From Paracentrotus lividus (Eukaryota > Echinodermata > Echinoidea > Camarodonta > Echinidae): DNA of 64,000 nucleotides. The position numbers and the translations under genes are program-made. The stretch covers positions 5,112,444-5,176,443 of the forward strand of contig CALNVZ010000641.1 in the NCBI GenBank assembly GCA_940671915.1. The letters are read 5' to 3'. The notes beneath the pieces are model-generated. The model was not told the DNA's origin. It worked only from the letters and a program-made list of their open reading frames with translations, and made no database searches. Below, one piece after another: positions 22,902-35,778 of the stretch (the stretch's first letter is position 1; every line of letters begins with the position of its first letter).

Positions 22902-23078
22902 AACCTGATGAAACTCACCTATGAGGAGAGAGAGAAGGTGGAAGAGAAGATGATGCAGGAAAGGAGAGGGGTGGAGGAGGTTGAAGGGAAGATGAGAGAG
23001 ATGGAGGAGAGACATGAAAGAGAGAAGGAAGAGATCAAAGAAGAACTGGTTGCAGCTCACATGCAGAAATTTAGAGAG
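22902..23078 (+). pseudogene. Near-identical echo of exon 7 3' half, frame open
   Basis: It matches exon 7 from CCTGATGAAACTCACC to TTTAGAGAG with few substitutions, all keeping the frame open (for example ELVERHEREKDE becomes EMEERHEREKEE). The donor has changed from GTAAGG to GTAGAG. There is no pyrimidine tract upstream, so it probably is not spliced in, although it is the youngest-looking echo. Confidence 0.8.
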
Positions 23079-23426
23079 GTAGAGTGTCATGAAATTGAAA
23101 TGAACTACATTTAGGCCAATATTACATGTACGATAATGTACACATGTATACATCCGTTCAAACCCCTTTTATAAGGCTCATTATTAAAAAGCCAAAGCAA
23201 GTTTGCTTGATTTGAATAGGCTACTACATGTATGATTGTGGCATTTTAGCCTTTATTATTAGCAACACCATCACCACCATCACCATCATCATCATCATCA
23301 TTTACATTACATGCATCTTTATTATCATCCTCTTTTTGATGTTCATGATTATGTTATGATTAGACCTATACTTAGATTTTGATTAAAATGATGATAGTGA
23401 CAATTATCTTTTAAAAATCACTGTAG

Positions 23427-23703
23427 GTAACTGCCGAGTTAGAAGAAACCCACAAGCAAGACCTTATGCAACTCCAGACGCAGCTCCAGGAATCTGTCCA
23501 GCAGCACGAAGCCGAGATGACCACCCTGAAGCAGTCCCATGAGATGAAGCTAGCCCAGATGGAAGAGGACCATGCCGATCAGCTGGCTGCCCTGGGCGCC
23601 ACCCAGGACGCTGACGTTGAGACGGCCAAGGGAGACCTGGAGGAGGTGCATCGCAAGGAGATCATCGACCTTCAGAACAAGATGGAGTCTCAGAAACAGA
23701 AAG
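23427..23703 (+). CDS. AKAP9: AKAP9-like exon 8 of window
   Basis: The acceptor is AAATCACTGTAG and the donor GAAAG|GTTGGTAG (weak). It runs from phase 0 to phase 1 with an open frame. The product starts VTAELEETHKQDLMQLQTQL and includes ALGATQDADVETAKGDLEEV and HRKEIIDLQNKMESQKQK. The remaining G joins AT of exon 9 to give Asp. Confidence 0.9.
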
Positions 23704-24008
23704 GTTGGTAGATTGGAAATGGAGATTTCATGCTAGAAATTGCTTTTCATAGTCTGTTTTTACACTTGTTTTCAAGTAAATACTAAAACTGTATTGCAAA
23801 TTTTAATCTAAATATTGAAATTTACCATATGACATTCATTGTAACTATGTTGCAGTGCCATTTCAAAGAAAATTAATCTTGTTGCCAATATGGAATAGTT
23901 ATTGAACGATATCCAAGGAGGCATTTAATTATTGCACACTGTGTTGAGCTACAGATGTTATGCATTGAAGATATCTTATCTGTGTTGTCAATTTGAATCT
24001 CCATCTAG

Positions 24009-24187
24009 ATATTGAAGATCTCAGATGGCGTTTGAGGAAGCCAAGAAATGCTGATCGACAACCACGAGAGACGTTGGATCAGATAGAAGCAGAGCAACGA
24101 GAAAGATGAAAGAAGGTGGAGAGAGAGAAGGAAGAGGCTCTCAATCATTGAATGGAGGAAATAACAGAAAGGCAGAAGCAAGAAAAG
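24009..24187 (+). CDS. AKAP9: AKAP9-like exon 9 of window, frame-disrupted
   Basis: It lies between GAATCTCCATCTAG and AAAAG|GTAAATAA. Phase 1 in and phase 0 out fit its 179 bp. In the straight frame there are two TGA stops. A shifted middle part reads MAFEEAKK and LIDNHER, and the end reads KKVEREKEEALNH and MEEITERQKQEK. Compensating indels or sequence errors would explain it. It could also be a decayed exon copy. Confidence 0.55.
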
Positions 24188-25431
24188 GTAAATAATTATT
24201 CAATTCATCAATTTTCTCTGTACAGCATTAATTGAAATTGATGTGCCCTTTGGTATTCCTATAGATGATAGGTAAAACTTGAAAATATTTTTTATGATTT
24301 TTTTCTAAAGAATCTATCATCAGCAGAGCCATGTGACACAACTTGTTACATGGATTTTGGGGTAATTCTTAAAATTTAAATATTTTCATAACTTTTTAGA
24401 GTTGAAAATAATATTTTAAGCACAATATGTGGCGAAATATTAATATTTGTGTTATATATTAATATGTTTACTTAACATATATGCCTAATATATTAATATT
24501 GTTGTAAATAGGTGACACAAAGAAAAAGAAGCATAATACAACTCTTACAGATTGGCTTAATTTACATCTTATCAATGGAAGAAGAATATAAAAAAAAAAA
24601 AAAAACGGGGTAAGGAGAAGACAAGATATTCTTTTCTTATGCTTGATATGATCCTGACGTAATTGTACAGGAAAAAGATCATTGGATACAGCAAATTAAG
24701 AATAAGGAGCACAAACTAGGGAGCATCAAACTATAAATCTGACAAAGAACTGAGGCGCCCCCTATTGGGCAAAGTGATTCCATACATTGTACTTCTAGGG
24801 AAAGTATTTTAGGTAACAACTTTGAGATTTTTAGAAGATTTATCTGAATGAGACTCAGCTTGCAATCCTATCAAGAATCTTCATCAGAGACAGTGTGACA
24901 CACAAAAGAGTGAACAAGCATTAAAAAAAAAACTGGTTGTGTACGGAATATGTATTGTGTTTGTCTGTCTCCTTTCTGTCCCTTTTTTCCTTTGACTGGG
25001 CTAAACAATTATACTTTCTAATTTGTGTGTTCGATGAACATGTGTGCAAGTTGCCCCTTATTGTAACATCACTCCTTCCGCGTTATTCCTGAGAGATGCT
25101 CGAAAAGATGTACTAACAAACCGTGCATAAGCATTGTGTTTCTCTATTCAAAGTATTTTGCAAATCTCAATTAACAGGGATCAAATCTGTATTCTAATGA
25201 TTAATACGTATTCTCCTTGGCTTGGATTCAATCGTTCAGTCAAATATTCGTTTAATTTTCAATCTCACTTGTGTGAATGCATTGCCTGTATGCCAGCAAG
25301 AGAAGAAGTGTGTCGACCCACAAGGAAATTACGCATCTTAATGATAATAAAAGTTGGGGGTACAAGTATAATGATACAACAAATTGTTCGAGATATGACT
25401 ATTAATTATTTTTTTTATCGTTTCATTTTAG
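24188..25431. other. Intron 9, no recognisable gene
   Basis: AT-rich sequence with a poly-A run near 24590. A 123-codon open frame ending at 25505 only overlaps exon 10; its upstream part has no coding character. Confidence 0.5.
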
Positions 25432-25509
25432 GAGAGAAAGATAAGATGATAAAGGAGCGTGAAGATAAATGGAAGAAGAGAAGGACGCCCTCAATCAGAA
25501 AATGAACAG
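25432..25509 (+). CDS. AKAP9: AKAP9-like exon 10 of window (78 bp), frame-disrupted
   Basis: The acceptor is TCGTTTCATTTTAG and the donor AACAG|GTAAGAC. In one frame it begins EKDKMIKEREDKW and in the next it ends EEKDALNQKMN, so one base is lost inside. The last part resembles the end of exon 9 (EREKEEALNH), consistent with repeated coiled coil. Phase to exon 11 cannot be checked. Confidence 0.6.
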
Positions 25510-25539
25510 GTAAGACAAAAGGATATTCTAACGAGATTC

Positions 25540-25856
25540 AGAGACAGAGGCCCGTATTCACAAAGTGTTCTAAAGTTAAGCCTAGCTTAAATCTGTGGTT
25601 TAAACTATGGCTAGCAAAATGTGGCAAAAACCAGAACATTAGTTATTCCAATAAGTTCAGAAAATCTGATACTGAAACTCTTAAAAAGTGCTGGAATGAT
25701 AAGTACAGAAAGTTTTCCTTACCATAAATACAATTCCGAACCCAGTAAACGGTAAGAACATAACACGTTGACAGATTGTGTCACAATTTTGCTACTCAAT
25801 TGTTTAAACCACCAATTTAAGCTGTGGTTTAATCTTATATACTGTTGTAAATACAG
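25540..25856. other. Possible short inverted element in intron 10
   Basis: CTTAAATCTGTGGTTTAAAC near 25588 has a loose inverted partner near 25807-25830 (TTTAAACCACCAATTTAAGC) that also folds on itself (TTTAAGCTGTGGTTTAA). Ends and target duplication are not clear. Confidence 0.3.
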
Positions 25857-25858
25857 GC

Positions 25859-27590
25859 AAAGAGGCTTGCTAAAGTGTTGCGTTGTGCGCGCGCGCGCGC
25901 GTTAAAAAATGAAATAATCGACGAAAAAAAAAACAAGGTGTCTTCAAAGCGTCCTACGAAAAAAGGATAAGATTCTGGATCGATTTTTGTGAAATTTTTG
26001 AAATGATTATCATTTCGGACTCGAGACTTTACATAAGCCCTGTGTGGGTTAGTGTGCATGTGTTGTGTATGTGTGTATTGTGTGTGTGTGTGTCAAAAAT
26101 TGTGTGACTATATAGTTCCAAAACAGCATATGGATTTTACACCTAAACACTTAACGTCAACCCCCTTCTAACACACTTGCGCGCCGCCTATAAAAAGCTG
26201 CAAAACGGTACAATTTTCCTCTTGTTTCAACAATATCTTTTGACCCGATGTGCTAGTCACCAACGGAAAAAGTATTAGAAAATGTAACTCTTCTTCGTTT
26301 ATGGTATATAAAATCGATTTTTTGCTCTTCAGCGTACCGTCATTTTTGTTTGAATTTCATCAATTTTGTCAAAGTTTCTATGGTATTGAACTTTTTTGAC
26401 TGAATGCTTCCGCTTTCATATAAGTTTTTTGCCGGGAGTGGGCCTATTTTTCACCAACGAAAAAGATTTAAGTTATTCAGCTCATTCTGAAAATGTTGAT
26501 ACATAAATTATTCTTATTGGATGAAAAAAAGCACCGTCATTTTTACTCAAAAGATCAAACCAATTGATGCCTACGTCTGATTGGAACTTGGCTATACGAG
26601 TCCAGGCCGGCTACGTTCGTACCATTCTTCTCAGGGAAATCAAGGGTTTTTTAATTCTGTGGATCACTGCGGTATCGAGATTTGAATTAGAAAAAGAAGA
26701 AAAGAGGCGACATTTGTACTGATTTTTCGTAAATAATCACGCAGTCAGGTAGCGATGAGATTTTCCTTGACAAGAAAATGCAAGAAACAATGTCTGCTGA
26801 AAATAAATAAACGTGTCTCAATAAATCGCCTACGTGCCCTCCCACTAACGCCAAACGCCTGTCACCCCCTGCTCCTAAATAGAACAGTCGCTACTATCGT
26901 ATCCCGGTCGGCCAATCAGATTCAACCGCACAGCGACCGGACATTGTACGCGTAGTCGTTCTGTGTATGCGCACAGCTAATACCTCGGGCTATTAAAAGC
27001 GTCAAATTAGGTGAAAAAATCGGGGGTCACAAATTCTATGAAAAGTTTGGTCGATGCTGTTTACGGCTATCGGCAGCAATCAAAAATCACGATGGGCTAG
27101 TCCTGCGTCCACTCCTGGTCCTGGTCCACGTTCACATGGTTTAAATGCGAATTTCAATGAAATTCCTGGATCTGGTCTGGTCCACAGAATCAGGGGGACC
27201 GGCCTTAGTACTCAACATAATGCAGCAACCAAGAATCGTGATGGGCTAGTCCTGGTCCACTCTCCTGGTCCACGTTTCAACATTGTTTTAATTGCGAATT
27301 TCAATGAAATTCCTGGTCCTGGTCCTGGTCCTGGTCCACAGAATCAGGGGGCCGGCCTTTGTACTAAAACAATGCCAGCTCCTAAATTCTTTTGTCTTGG
27401 AAGAACTTGAATCCGCCCATGACTTGGGCTCATTTCCTAAAATTTCACAAAAATCGATTCAGAATCTTTTCCTTTTTTGTACGACGCTTTCAAGACACCT
27501 TATTTTTTTTTCGTCGATTATTACCATTTTTCAGCGCGCCGCGCCGCGCCACAACGCTACACTTTAGCATAAGCCGCAAAGAGCCGCTCA
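25859..27590. mobile_element. 1.7 kb foldback element with about 150 bp terminal inverted repeats
   Basis: The left arm (GCTAAAGTGTTGCGTTGTGCGCG ... AATAATCGACGAAAAAA ... GATTCTGGATCGATTTTTGT) returns in reverse complement at 27430-27590 (ACAAAAATCGATTCAGAATC ... TTTTTTCGTCGATTATTACC ... GCGCC..CACAACGCTACACTTTAGC). Short open frames in the arms are shadows of each other. No transposase is visible between them. Confidence 0.8.
27075..27375. repeat. Tandem duplication with CTGGTC hexamers inside the foldback
   Basis: CACGATGGGCTAGTCCTG ... GCGAATTTCAATGAAATTCC ... CACAGAATCAGGGGG occurs at 27088-27205 and again at 27236-27350, with a CCTGGTCCTGGTCCTGGTCC run in the second copy. Confidence 0.85.
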
Positions 27591-28840
27591 GGTTTAATTA
27601 AAATAATTTGTGTCCGGTTAGAACACTTAGAATAAGTTTTATACTCAATACTCTATGAGTTACTGCTTATGAAGTTTGAAGAACTATTATGTTTACTCGT
27701 AGTGCATGATTCCGAACTGTTATTAGGTGCCAAGTCTGTTTATTCATGTGTGCCTGTCAGTTATTGCATAATTATGTTACTTTTTGTTTATAGGAAACTT
27801 CTTAAATTTCTTTACTGGTATTAAACTCTTGGAGTGTTGGATAAATTTATTTGAGGTTGATTTTTTTTTGCTTTACATTGTGTAGCTGTACAATTTTTGT
27901 TTTTGTTTCGCCGCAGAGACCTGTTAAAAAGAAAGACCAAATGTACATAACCAAACACAGGAGGGTAGAATGATGATATACAGAGAGTGAGGGAGACGGA
28001 AAAACATTTAAAAAAATAAAAATATTTTATACATGTTTGAGGGCTGGGTAATAAGAAAAGAGTGAGATGAAGAAATGAATATGTTGGTTCAAATTAATAG
28101 AGCATGATATGATCACATACAAATTTATGTCATTTTGAAGAAGCTTTGTTAGTGTTAACATTTAAATTTGTTTTATTTATTTATTTAAAAAAAAAAGAAT
28201 TTTTTTTTTTTGGGGGGGGGAGGTCCGCTTTATGATAATTAATTTAGAAAAAGGCCTACATTTTTGCTTAAATGAATTTATAGGTACCTGAATTACAGAT
28301 TATAAATATTTTATTATCAAATTTACTTATTAAAGGCATGTACTTTGTACTTTGCTGTGGATGTACATGTACATTCCAAACAAAAAACATTTCCCCATCT
28401 CCCCACCCAATCAGGGGAAAAATGAAATTATATGTAATATGAGAAAAATAAAGTACTTGTACATAAATTGAGCTTTTCTGTATATATTCTATCCACTGTA
28501 AATACAATTGACAATCCAGGTAAGACCCCAATTAAGGTCTTCCCTCTGTTAGCCTACACTAGCCATTACATTACAGGTATCATAGAATCACTTCCTGTTT
28601 GTGACCTAGGGTCACCAGGGACCTGATTATAGAGGAAGTGTCTGCTTTTCTTATTGTCACCCCACGCTGTGGGACTCTCTCTCTCTCTCTCTGATTATTT
28701 GTTGTGACGGGAGATGTTAATTATGGTAGCGTGGTTTAGTCATGTGCTCATTATTAGTATTCATGGTTGAAACTTTCCTTTAAAGTTGAGTGACAAAACC
28801 ACAAATATTAGGTTATTTTCTGCCAATGCAGTAATATGTA
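27591..28840. other. Intron 10, no recognisable gene
   Basis: AT-rich intron with poly-A, poly-T and poly-G runs (28189-28221) and a CTCTCTCT run near 28677. No exon or element boundary was recognised. Confidence 0.5.
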
Positions 28841-29467
28841 CAGTGGTGGCCAAATTTATTAGAACACCTAGCGTATTTCAATTATCATACTTGTTCCCAT
28901 AGCGTGACGATTTTTGAAGCTGCTTATTACCTCATGGTCAAAACTATGTACATTTGGTATCAAAAGATGCTTAAGACTCTATGCTAACATGTCATGAAAG
29001 CGCAGGGCACGGAAATGTTATCCTGAATCTTAATAGGCTCCTTGTTTGTGCCTCATGTTCCCGATTTTACTATGTTACATTATTTTGTTAATTTCCTATT
29101 TATATATGTAATGTTTGTACATTGAATCCAATTCGACCTTTGGTCGCTATGTTCAATATTTCAATAAAACCTTTTCAATTTGAAAAACCTTTTCAACTTC
29201 TCCATTCAAAAGGTGTCAGTTTCCGCATCTTTTGTTCCAAAAGCCAATTTATCGGCTTTTGAATAGAATCCCGAAATCTTAACACGGCTTTAAACATGTT
29301 AAAAGCTGAGAGCCAGGTTTTTCCCGCGGTGGAACAGGAACCTGCTGGAAACTGACGTCTTTTAAATGGAGAAGGCGTCTTCGGCGAATGCACAAGGGGT
29401 TCAGAATCCCATAGACTTTGTGTGGCGTTTGGCTTTTTGGGTGTTCCAATAATTTTGGCCACCACTA
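28841..29467. mobile_element. Tc1/mariner-like non-autonomous element, about 0.63 kb
   Basis: The left end CAGTGGTGGCCAAATTTATT and the right end, whose reverse complement is TAGTGGTGGCCAAAATTATT, are terminal inverted repeats continuing to GGAACACC/AGAACACC. TA flanks both sides (28839-28840 and 29468-29469). The 90-codon minus-strand frame inside has no DDE motif that I recognise, so this is a deletion derivative or MITE-like copy. Confidence 0.82.
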
Positions 29468-29469
29468 TA

Positions 29470-32400
29470 TAGTGTCCACCAAGTTCTCATCATTTTTATG
29501 TTAATTTTACAAGCACACTGTATAGTTTTGTTTATTTTTCCTAATACTGGGAAAATCATATAATTTCTAATTTTTTGTGATTTTTGAAATATTTTTTAAA
29601 ATTTGTTTATTATTATTGTTTGTTCGTTTGGGGGGGGGGATAACAGAAGGGGACAGTCAGGAAAAGGGAGGAAGAGAATGTTTTATTCTCTTATTGATAA
29701 CGATACTCAACAAAAAGTTGTCTTGAAATGGGGAGAGAGAGAGAGTGAGAGAGAAAGACAGAAATAAATGTTAATGTTATTATTTATTATGAATGACAAT
29801 GCCATAAAAACCAAAAAATAACATGTGATAGAAAATCTGTAATTAGAACTTTAGTTTCATTTATTGTATAGGTGTGCAATTTTACGAACTATTCTAGAGT
29901 ACTTTAAACAAATGCTGCAATGAATATCACTACATGTATCCCGCAATAATCAATCAATCTTTTCAATGGCATGGAGACTTTAATTTGCTAATAACTGTCA
30001 GTTAAAAGTACTTCAACAATCCAGTCATGGATGCTGATACATAGGCCTACTTGTAATATTTTCTATTTGGTCAATTTGTGGACATGTTGCATGTAGGCTC
30101 TCTGGATGCGTATTGTAGTAAAACTGTCTCATTGATCTCCATGGGACACCGTTTCCTGCCAGCGAGTGAATGAGTGAGTGAGCCCATTGTGCAAATGAAT
30201 GAATGGACCAGCTGTTGTGAGTAATGACTACGTGTAGTTTGCAGGCACAAACCCCTAACGCATAATGCAGAGTCTGAATCGAAGAGACTACAATAGCTAC
30301 ATGTACTGGCCAAGGCACCACCAATTGGGAGGACTCTAGTCTCTTCCTAGACATGAAATGTAATTTATGACAAATTGTAGTCTGTGTCTGCATATGTTTG
30401 AAATGGCAGGCTAGATGTGGATCCAACTTTCACAATCTCTAAAGATTGTGCAGGCCTTTTTGTCTGGAGACAATGGCAGCTCTATTATGTTTGTGCATGG
30501 GCAGATAATTTCAATTGTTTGACGTAAGTTTGGGTCTGCTACTGCGTGATGGCAGGCAAACAAGATGGTACATGATCAGTTCCCCTATTCCAGTTATTTC
30601 AAATTAGGGTCTGTACCTACAGACTAACATCTCTAGAGCCAGGGGAAATGATGTCTCCATTCACATCTGAATATTTGGAATAGCGTACACAAATACTACG
30701 CATAGCTTCCAACCTTTGCATTCGTCCTTTGGTAAGCAGGAATTCTATTTATGAGTTCATGTGTTAAAGACTCCAGCTGTGAGACAGGTTCAAGTTTGTT
30801 TGTACTTTTCATGTCAACAATGTACATGTGCATATACAGTAAACGTGATCCATTCCGGGGTACGACTATTTTTGAAATAACAGAATACATGCAGTACAGT
30901 ATGTATGAATGAATAATGTGAAAAAGAGAGAGAAAATAAGGCACCTCAAAAGTCATGTGAAGAGATTACCTGGTTTAGTAAAACAAAATAAGAGAGAAAG
31001 AGACATAAATCCAAAGATAAAGAAGACAGATATATCTTACAATGTAGAAATGAAAAATTGATAAAAAAGAAGTCATTTTTTTTCTATTTATTTTGTCTGG
31101 TTTTATTAGGGTTACACCTTCAGGTGGTTATACATAATTGTTGTGCATTGAAGCCCTGCTTTAGAGACAGAGAGAATTCTAAAAAGAGAAAGAGGCATTT
31201 GAAAATAAAAAGAGATGGGTGCTGTGTCTCAAATTTACTGTGCATGTGCTAGTGCAGCCTTTTTTTTTTTTCTTTTTTTTTTTAGATCTTAAGGTCAAAT
31301 GGTTGTAACTTGGAGTGCACAATGCAGGTCAGAAGATCAAGTTATTCTCCAAATTTGCTCTTTTTGCAAGAGAGTCTGCATGAACATGAACATATACTGT
31401 AGGCATGGAGCATGTTGAGCAATGCATTCCTTGAAGTTTCCAAGTCAGAACATCGAAGCAGTCTCCTTCTGTTCATGTCACAAGCATTTTACAGGGAGCT
31501 CGCTAAATGTAACAGAACTCAACGATATCGTTAGCTTGGCCGATGCGCACATCTAACCACTGGCCTGTGTGTCTCGTTTCCTGTTATTAAGCGAACCTCC
31601 GTCGGAGGCCAAGGGCTACATAGCGTACCCTGTGTGTACTACAGGAAATAGAGAATTTCACTGTCAAGAGGTGGCAGCGTGTAGTTTCACTCTCTTTACC
31701 TCTCTCCCCACATACAGCACACACCACACAATGTGTGCTTGCTGTATATGTACAGTGTACATGTAGTATGGACTTACAACACTCGTTCATGTGCATGTGT
31801 TATTGTAATCATAGCACGTGTGTGAAAGTGATCATCAATTTACCGAAAGGGGGAGACATCGAGACATATCTTCAAATGTGTTAAACCCACTTCTTCGTTT
31901 TATTAGGGCTTGGATAATTGGATTTATCACGACTATTGGCTTACACTAATACCGTCATTTGAAATTGGCAGTCTTGAACACATTACAACGAAGAGGGGTT
32001 TGTTGTTGAATGATAAACATTGTCTCTCTGTACATTTGTACATGACTAATACAAAGAAGGTGCATCTACTACAGTGTTTAAAGCGTGGATCGTACGACAC
32101 ACTCTCTCTTTGGAGGCCTAAAATGGATTATTAAGGAATTTTGAACTCGATTGGATGCTTGTGATGAACTGCTGGACATCACTTTAATTTTCCAGAGTGT
32201 GTGAACAAGAAAGCATCCATGCTTGTTTGCTGTGCACAGATGTCAGTCTCTCAGTTCTAGAAGATACTGCGGGCATACATTGTGCATGTGTAGTTGATTT
32301 CATTGTTTTATTCGATTTGGAAGCAAGAACTACTACGAAAAAGCATAGATGAAGGATTAATTGAAATATACATATACAGTGTACACATGTATGAACTAGG

Positions 32401-35400
32401 ACCTTTGTATCAAACATTAGGTAAGATATTACAGACGAGCAGTCGTATATTTTTAAATGTGTAAGGCTAAAAGGGCTAAAGCACAGAGAATATGACGGAA
32501 AATATGATTTAAAGTAACTCATGAATGTATGTCAGGCTCACGTAACTAAATAAAGTACAAAATAGTATTTTATTGTTGCACATGTATATCAGGCCATGCG
32601 TTTCAAGTTGGGCCCATGTTGTGTGACACACTCAAAATTTGTACTAATCGTGCGCATTTCCATGAAAGTGGCTGTAACTTTTTTAAAATTTATATTAACC
32701 CCACATAAGTATACATTTTTCGGAAGCTGAATGTCTGAGGAGATCAGAAATGCGCTTAAAATTAACATAGGTGGTGCCCTTGAAATGTTATGAATCTTAA
32801 AACCTGAAAAATTCATGAAAAAAGATGGCTTTGGAAAAAAAATTGCAAAAAAATACTGCTTACTCTACAACATTATTTACTGCAGATTTGAACTCGTCAC
32901 ATTTAGAGCTTTCCAAACATGTATAACTTTGTATACCCTGGTGGAGTTTACCGCATTTTGCTCCAGGCTGGAAAGATGACTTCGAAAATTTCAATTTTTT
33001 TTTTTTTTTTTAAAGGAAAATGTACCTTGTTGCCGTGTTCTAAGTACTGTAACTCGCTGTTTAAGATACTAGACATGTAATGATGAATCCTATATAAGTT
33101 GGTAATTGGCAGAGAGAAGTAGCAAAGTAGTATTGACATGTGAAAGTCCCTTTATCTTGGTAAACATTAACCATAATGTCCTACATGTATATAAGAGCCC
33201 TTTAGCTACATAAAGAAATTGTCATTCATATAGTACAGTCATAATGTACTAAAGTGTACAACACTAAACTGTTTGTAACTACTTTTATGGATCATAAACA
33301 AGCTAAATTACATGTTGCAAGTGTTTCAGAAGGGTGAATGCATTTCAATTTTAAAAAAGATACATATCTGGACATGATTTAACTCTGTTTTACAGCACAT
33401 GTACCATATTTGCTGCGCGGCTCCTCCTGCGCGGCTCCTCCTCCACCCCTGACTCTCTTTAATTAACAGTTAATTAAAAGACAATGATGAAATTTTAACA
33501 TTTTTTAAAACAAGCATTTTGTTGCCCTACACGAGAGCTTTAATTTAAGACCAAATTAAGCTATATAGCTTGTTTGGTTTTTAAGCAAATCAATAAACAA
33601 AATCAAATTTGAGGAGCAGACGTCACAACTCCACCTTTTTAAGGGCCCAACTCAAAACGCATGGCCATCAATGAACATTATGCTCGGGTATCTTATTGTT
33701 TACCAAGTACTTTTTCCTTGTACAATATACTTGTCTAAAAAAATTATACATGACTGTACCTGAACATGTACATGTAGTAAAAAAAAAATAAATAAAAAAA
33801 ATACATGCAAATTTTTTCATAATTATGCACATGTGCTTTCAAGGTCCTACATGTATTATGTAAACTTGATCAGCATTCAGATTGCAAATTTATGTGTATT
33901 GAAGAAGAGCAAATCCTTTATTCCATCCTTTTGTATAACAACTCAAAGGTACATTGTAATTGATTGCTTGTGGACTTTGTGCACACAATTATGGATATAT
34001 TGATTGAGTGGATGTAAAAAAGCCAGAAAGCAGCTGCAGATATTTTCTTCTAAATCCATACCCTATGATGTATAAAGTAGCTTTAGAGAAGTAATAATAA
34101 TTACTATTAAAAGAGAAATAGAATATAGAATAAAATACATATTAATTGGGATGCTAAACATATATTCAAGCATTTTAATAATAATAATAATAATGTTTTT
34201 GTTTTTGCTTGACAGTATACACAATGTACATGTAGTTGGTGGAAAACTTTGATTTGTACACTATGAATAAATGCTGTTATACATGTAACATCATCAACTA
34301 TCAAACATATATTTTTTAATGTTTATATTTTTTAAATTCTAGATGAACAAATTGCTTGAAAAAAGTTTTATCAGTTGAAAAATTAGTGACCTACAAATTT
34401 AAATACATGTATATAATACACAGCAGAATATTCCGATTGTATGATACACATTTAATATGTACATGTATAGCTGTGTGTTCAAAATTTAGGCCCATACAAG
34501 AGGTAAATTATGATTTATAGTAAAAAATGGTTATGGGGAAAAATGCAAAATATGACAATTTTAGATATTTACAAATTCACAAATTTTTATGTTGGAAAGT
34601 AGAACCAGACAGTTTACATGATCAGCATTTTTTTTTTTTTTAAAGATGATGAAATGAGATAAAAATTGTAGCAGGCATAGACAATTTGGCTGGTGCCATG
34701 ATTTTGAGGAACTCTACATTAATTGAAGCAAATGTGATTCATTGCATTTGTGTAATGTATTCTTTTTAATTTTTCAACACGAATGAGTAACATCAATCTT
34801 ACTCACAAATTAGATGTTATGCAATAGATTCCTTGATGTCAATTGGGTTAATTTCCTTACAAATTAGACTGTCAAAGTTTTCTAGATCTATTTCGTTTAT
34901 TTTCTGTAACATGTAATATGTACCATCTCTCTGATCTGTATTTTGAAGATCTGTATTTATCACTAGTACAAGATACTGCCCCCTGTTGAGTCATGCTCTT
35001 GTTGTAAACATGTATTCATTTGGGCAATTTGCATATAGTTATATTTGAATGATATTAATTTGTTATATTCAATATTCATTTGTCCTTCAATATGATATAC
35101 ATGTATATGTTCTTACGTCTAGCTTACATCAAATTTGATGTATTATAATCTTCGGAAGTTATTTTTTATTTTTTGTGGATGAAAATGAAAACTGCAAGAC
35201 ACAAAAAAATATTTCCATGCATTTACATGTAACAGTATTAAAACCATACATTTTTAAAATGTAGGCCATTTAAATAAAAAGAAAAGTTCATCCAGCAACA
35301 TTTATGGTGGCCATTATATACAGTGTACAGTATGTCAAGCAAGGTGATTATTGAAACATGCTCATACAAGTCATATGCTGCCTCTAATTTCAGTTCAGTT

Positions 35401-35583
35401 CAGTTCAATTTATTTCCAACTTCAGCAAACTTACTTCGTATAAAGATTTTAAGTATAATTATAACAAACATTCATGATGACAATGGTTCGTACAATGTTA
35501 AAATACATATCGTGTGCCTGTGAGAGTAAACTATTAAAATTGAAAATAATATGTGTTTTTCCCCTGCTTAAATCTATCCTCAG
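29470..35583. other. Remainder of intron 10, no recognisable gene
   Basis: About 6 kb of AT-rich intron with poly-A and poly-T runs (31261-31284, 32997-33011, 34629-34640), an ATAATAATA run near 34181 and many ACATGTAC motifs. A dispersed repeat at 30418-30550 is listed separately. No exon consistent with the flanking phases was seen. Confidence 0.5.
30418..30550. repeat. Dispersed repeat, copy 2 (mate at 5.4-5.56 kb)
   Basis: GGATCCAA, GCAGGCC, AGACAATGGCAGCTCTATTA, GTGCATGGGCAGA and GGTCTGCTACTG follow the order found at 5430-5550. Confidence 0.6.
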
Positions 35584-35723
35584 CTGAAGGAGAAGAATGC
35601 TGCCCTGCTCGAGACGATAGCTAAACGAGAGTCTGTGATTGGTCAATCTGAACGAGAGAATGAAGAAGGGAGCACGCTATTGGCCATGCTCCGATCAGAC
35701 CTAGATCGTCTTGGAACAGAGAG
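35584..35723 (+). CDS. AKAP9: AKAP9-like exon 11 of window
   Basis: The acceptor is AAATCTATCCTCAG and the donor GAGAG|GTAAATC. Phase 0 in; AG is left over, completed by G of exon 12 to give Arg. The product is LKEKNAALLETIAKRESVIG, then STLLAMLRSDLDRLGTER. Its frame is clean, with an exact phase match to exon 12. Confidence 0.9.
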
Positions 35724-35778
35724 GTAAATCCATCAACTATACTCTCTAGAAGAATCAGACTTTGATATAATTTTTTAA

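Noticed and set aside
22683-23153. 156-codon minus-strand frame rich in Ile/Thr
   Set aside because: It reads the complement of the GAT microsatellite and the exon 7 echo.
29193-29465. 90-codon minus-strand frame as transposase remnant
   Set aside because: No DDE/DDD signature or helix-turn-helix that I recognise. It lies within a short non-autonomous element.
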